Assembly (NCBI GenBank): GCA_034717985.1
Contig: JAYEMH010000046.1
Coordinates: 1-25,106 of the forward strand
Direction: 5' to 3'
DNA from: JAYEMH01 sp034717985 [NCBI: Candidatus Ratteibacteria bacterium]
GTDB lineage: Bacteria; CAZDME01; JAYEMH01
Length of the DNA: 25,106 bases
Position numbers and translations under genes: made by a program. The notes under the pieces are model-generated. The model was not told where the DNA came from, ran no database searches, and worked only from the letters and a program-made list of their open reading frames with translations. Each line of letters starts with the position of its first letter. Position 1 is the first letter of the stretch. Of this stretch, positions 22,445 to 25,106 are shown in pieces.

Positions 22445-25106
22445 TTATATATATGGCCACCATTGCCATTTTTGTGTATAAGGCTGCCAGCCCCAATTAT
22501 ATTTATAGGGCGCCCATATCCAGTAAGTATTTGCCCAGAACCAATCTCCACCATTACCAGGGACACGCTCTCCAAGTTCTGCGCCTGGATAATCAGGTAA
22601 AGAACTTTCATCTGGCGGCGACCATTCACTTTTAGGTATTTCTATCCACACCCAATTTCCATTATCACCGGGGAGACGTTCTCCAAGTTCCGTTCCTGGA
22701 GATTCAGGCAAAGAATCCATATCTGGCTCGGCCCATTGATTCTCAGGTGTTTGTATCCACACCCAATCTCCGCCATCCCCGGAGACACGCTCTCCAAGTT
22801 CCGTTCCTGGATAAGCGGGAAGAGAATCCATATCCGGTTCGGCGGGAGGAAGAAGAAGTTCTATAGTGCCAAATTTAATTATGGGATTGCCATTTTCATC
22901 TTTGGTTTCGATTTCGTTTACTTGTCCGGTTATCATCTCTTCGGCCGCAAGAAACAGTCCCGAGTCTCCTACGGCCCCGGGTACTCCAACCACATAGGCT
23001 TGCAGACGATAATGATGCCCGGGAGTAACATTTTTAAATTCTACGGCAGAGGTATCTCCCGGGTCTTTCCTGATTCTGGCCACCATATTCCACTCTCCAT
23101 CAAACAACACATAAATAACCGATTTATCTGTTAATTGAGAATTAGCTGGGTCTAAATAATTTAAGTTTAATTCCGCCAGATTTTCTCCATCCGGTACCAC
23201 CAGCCAGAGTTCTTTAATATTTCCTTCTTCATCTAAAAATACCTCTAACTCATCCCCTTGCTTTAGATTAACGTGAGTTACGGCATCATTTGCTTCTGAG
23301 CCAGTTCCTCCTTTAGCATAAAGGGCGATAACATAGGTGCCATCTTCAGGAGCGGTAAAGGCTATGCTGTTTTCGTGGCTGCTTATTACCTCTATTTCTA
23401 CCCATGGTTCTTCCGGGTCATCTGGATCCATAGCGAAGATAGTAAAAACATTGGCCGTGCGAGGAATGACAATTTCTATAGTGCCAAACTCGATTTCCGG
23501 GGTAGCAATCTCTTGTGCCTGGCCGGTTATTGGTTCATCAACATAAACAGTAAACCAGTTTGAATCTCCCACCGCACCTACTCCAATCACATAGGCCTGC
23601 ATTCGATAAGTCCCTGGGCGCATATTGTCAAATTTTAGTGTCGAGGTATCTCCCGGGTCTTTCCTAATTCTGGCCACCATATTCCAATTTTCATCAAAAA
23701 GCGCATAGATAACCGATTTATCTGTTAATTGAGAATCAGTTTCTAAATAATTTAAGTTTAATTCCGCCAGATTTTCTCCATCCGGTACCACCAGCCAGAG
23801 TTCTTTAATATTTCCTTCTTCATCTAAAAACACCTCTAACTCATCCCCTTGCTTTAAATTGACCTGGGTTACGATATCATCGGCTTCTGAGCTGGTTCCT
23901 CCTTTAGCATAAAGGGCGATAACATAGGTGCCATCTTCAGGGGCGCTAAAGGCGATGCTGTTTTCTTCGGTCTCTAGGGCCTCTATTACTTGCCAAGGTT
24001 CATCCGGATTATCTGGATTCATAGAGAAAAGGACAAAAACATTTGCCGCGCGAACGGCTGGTTTCTCTGGTTTCTGCAGTGGTCTTTTTTGCCCTGTGTG
24101 GAATTTATACCACCAGGGCCTCTTATTTTCTTGGCTTTCTAATTGTTCGCTTTCAAGAATGGCTCTTTCTTCTCGTTCAAGAAAGGCATTATAATCCTGC
24201 TCCACCTTTTCATCATCTATTTCTATTTCTCCCCCGGCTTCTCTTTGCTCTATCTCTTCAATTCTTTCTCCTGCGGCTTCGGCTGGTTTCCAGAAGCTGT
24301 CATAAGAAGGATCATAGCATTGGGAATGAGGGTATCTGTCGATTACTGTTTGATAGCAGGCTTTGGCTGATTCATAATTTCCGGATTGGTTATAAGCCTC
24401 AGCTAAAACAAAATAACTGGTTCCGACATCATTCAAAGCCCAATAATCAAATTCCCGACCGGGAGGAGCGAAGTTTTTAAGTCTATCCTGCATCGCTCGG
24501 GCCTCTCTGACATAGCCGCAGATGCATTTTGCCGCGTTAATTTCTACTTGTGCCGGGTTACCGGCCATTAGAGCCTGCCAGGCTTTACCGGTTAATGTTT
24601 CTGAAGTTTTTGTAATTGACTTTTTATGGAAGTAAGGAATGTTAATTTCAAAATGAGGTATAATTGATTTTTGTTCCTCTTCAGCGACATGGACTACTCT
24701 TCCCGTGGATAAAGTAAAGCTGTCGCCGGGTTTAAGTTCCGGATGAGTCTTGTAATACTCTATCATCTCTGTTTTTTCCGGATCGGTCAGCGGGTCGTCA
24801 GCAATCTCTACTATTCTATCGGTAGATAATTTAAACTCATCCCCGGGTTTAAGTTCCGGATGGGCCTTGAAATAGGTGACCATTTCGGTTTCTTCGGCCG
24901 CACTGAGTTCATCTATATCAACCACTCTGCCGGTAGAGAGGGTGAAGGTATCGCCATCTTGCAGTTCATCTTTATGCGCCTTGTAATACTCTATCATCTC
25001 TGTTTTTTCCGGATCGGTCAGCGGGTCGTCAGCAATCTCTACTATTCTATCGGTAGATAATTTAAACTCATCCCCGGGTTTAAGTTCCGGATGGGCCTTG
25101 AAATAG
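22445..25106 (-). CDS. Large modular repeat protein, N-terminus outside window
   Basis: 886 residues are visible and the frame is open to the window edge. I recognise no family for the whole. Numbering from the ATG at 24997: (a) ~38-residue repeats from the window edge to about residue 105, pattern Y(Y/F)K.HPELKPGD.F.LSTGRVV; (b) a TPR-like region (183-250: WALNDVGTSYFVLAEAYNQS, then SGNYESAKACYQTVIDRYPH); (c) an acidic linker (251-315); (d) two related ~195-residue units (317-511, 515-717), each beta-rich with ANVF.(L/I)F.M.PD.P.EPW, APEDGTYVIALYAKGG and LVVPDGENLAELNLNYL; (e) three 36-37-residue Trp-rich repeats (719-755, 756-792, 793-828: DSLP.YPGTELGERV.G.GGDW.W); (f) a tail with many W and Y (829-850). 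Predicted secreted or surface protein by composition; signal peptide not visible. Convergent with the Lon-like gene, 6 bases apart. Confidence 0.8.
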   Translation of the reverse strand, partial: YFKAHPELKPGDEFKLSTDRIVEIADDPLTDPEKTEMIEYYKAHKDELQDGDTFTLSTGRVVDIDELSAAEETEMVTYFKAHPELKPGDEFKLSTDRIVEIADDPLTDPEKTEMIEYYKTHPELKPGDSFTLSTGRVVHVAEEEQKSIIPHFEINIPYFHKKSITKTSETLTGKAWQALMAGNPAQVEINAAKCICGYVREARAMQDRLKNFAPPGREFDYWALNDVGTSYFVLAEAYNQSGNYESAKACYQTVIDRYPHSQCYDPSYDSFWKPAEAAGERIEEIEQREAGGEIEIDDEKVEQDYNAFLEREERAILESEQLESQENKRPWWYKFHTGQKRPLQKPEKPAVRAANVFVLFSMNPDNPDEPWQVIEALETEENSIAFSAPEDGTYVIALYAKGGTSSEADDIVTQVNLKQGDELEVFLDEEGNIKELWLVVPDGENLAELNLNYLETDSQLTDKSVIYALFDENWNMVARIRKDPGDTSTLKFDNMRPGTYRMQAYVIGVGAVGDSNWFTVYVDEPITGQAQEIATPEIEFGTIEIVIPRTANVFTIFAMDPDDPEEPWVEIEVISSHENSIAFTAPEDGTYVIALYAKGGTGSEANDAVTHVNLKQGDELEVFLDEEGNIKELWLVVPDGENLAELNLNYLDPANSQLTDKSVIYVLFDGEWNMVARIRKDPGDTSAVEFKNVTPGHHYRLQAYVVGVPGAVGDSGLFLAAEEMITGQVNEIETKDENGNPIIKFGTIELLLPPAEPDMDSLPAYPGTELGERVSGDGGDWVWIQTPENQWAEPDMDSLPESPGTELGERLPGDNGNWVWIEIPKSEWSPPDESSLPDYPGAELGERVPGNGGDWFWANTYWIWAPYKYNWGWQPYTQKWQWWPYI
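22448..22843 (-). repeat. Three Trp-rich 36-37 residue repeats plus Trp/Tyr tail
   Basis: Units at 22733-22843, 22622-22732 and 22514-22621, 111, 111 and 108 bases long, then a 22-residue tail. Each unit carries D(M/E)(D/S)SLP, (PG)(T/A)ELGER(V/L), G(D/N)(G/N)G(D/N)W(V/F)W. Fifteen Trp fall in the last 106 residues. The repeats are conserved at protein level and in DNA. Confidence 0.85.
22847..24049 (-). repeat. Two duplicated ~195-residue domains
   Basis: The first domain is encoded at about 23465-24049, the second at about 22847-23455. An 89-base block is identical at 23151-23239 and 23742-23830 (offset 591), and more of the flanks match with only few changes. Such strong DNA identity points to recent duplication or gene conversion. 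Confidence 0.85.
24683..25106 (-). repeat. N-terminal ~38-residue repeats, 231-base double unit
   Basis: Repeat units alternate between two forms, each about 38-39 residues (one with DPLTDPEKTEM, one with DELSAAEETEM). The double unit is 231 bases. Bases 24749-24875 are identical to 24980-25106 (127 bases) and the identity reaches the window edge, so more copies may lie beyond. Confidence 0.85.

Noticed and set aside
24683-25106. CRISPR array at the right end
   Set aside because: The repeats are in-frame coding repeats of 115-231 bases with no short unique spacers, so this is a protein repeat array.

Overview
The window reads as chromosomal DNA of a diderm, probably anaerobic, uncultured-type bacterium. 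The sequence shows an LptE-like lipoprotein and a BamD-like repeat protein (an LPS-bearing outer membrane), MurJ (peptidoglycan), an NfnAB-type flavin/Fe-S transhydrogenase, an archaeal-style Hel308 helicase and an NfeD/stomatin pair. Spacers are full of degenerate 'accacagag', 'gacaggatttacaggat' and 'ggttattggaat' repeats. From memory this mix recalls Candidatus Omnitrophota and neighbouring candidate phyla, but no marker here proves it.

Layout. 1-704: 3' end of an acetyltransferase-like gene cut by the window edge. 823-1371: small one-TM protein with an internal duplication, overlapping tail to tail with a Hel308-like helicase (1305-3494, minus). 3656-6407: envelope and replication block, a BamD-like TPR protein behind a good sigma70 promoter, then LptE and HolA, with rpsT convergent on the minus strand. 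6887-10783: murJ, uvrC (a compact form), a YacP-type NYN nuclease and a small TPR protein, tightly packed. 11103-14555: nfeD, stomatin/slipin, a DUF4416 protein and a small EF-Tu domain 2-like protein. 14934-17167: nfnA-nfnB with ATGA overlap. 17180-18738: a consensus sigma70 promoter, a two-hairpin leader and a PurF paralog with Ser in place of the catalytic Cys. 18757-19961: CcdA plus a thioredoxin-like lipoprotein. 20027-22438: LonB/LonC-like protease. 22445-25106 (minus): a large modular repeat protein running off the window edge.

Unusual content lies mostly between genes and at the right end. Three genes (BamD-like, small TPR, nfeD) have their stop codon inside the same 13-base motif TAGTGTCAAATRA, the left edge of repeat-filled spacers whose right edges carry the inverted counterpart TTTTTGACAG(T/A)ACC. 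Two of these spacers hold identical copies of an 89-bp element with perfect 13-bp terminal inverted repeats (CCCCGTTAGAGAA) and a TTTA target duplication. The matching empty site (TGACAGGATTTACAGGAT) lies 75 bp beyond the second copy, so this looks like a non-autonomous MITE-like element that inserted into an older repeat.

The large minus-strand protein combines N-terminal ~38-residue repeats, a TPR-like module, two ~195-residue duplicated beta-rich domains and three Trp-rich C-terminal repeats with a Trp/Tyr tail. I recognise no family for the whole protein. It and the Ser-type PurF paralog with its structured leader are the best candidates here for undescribed biology.
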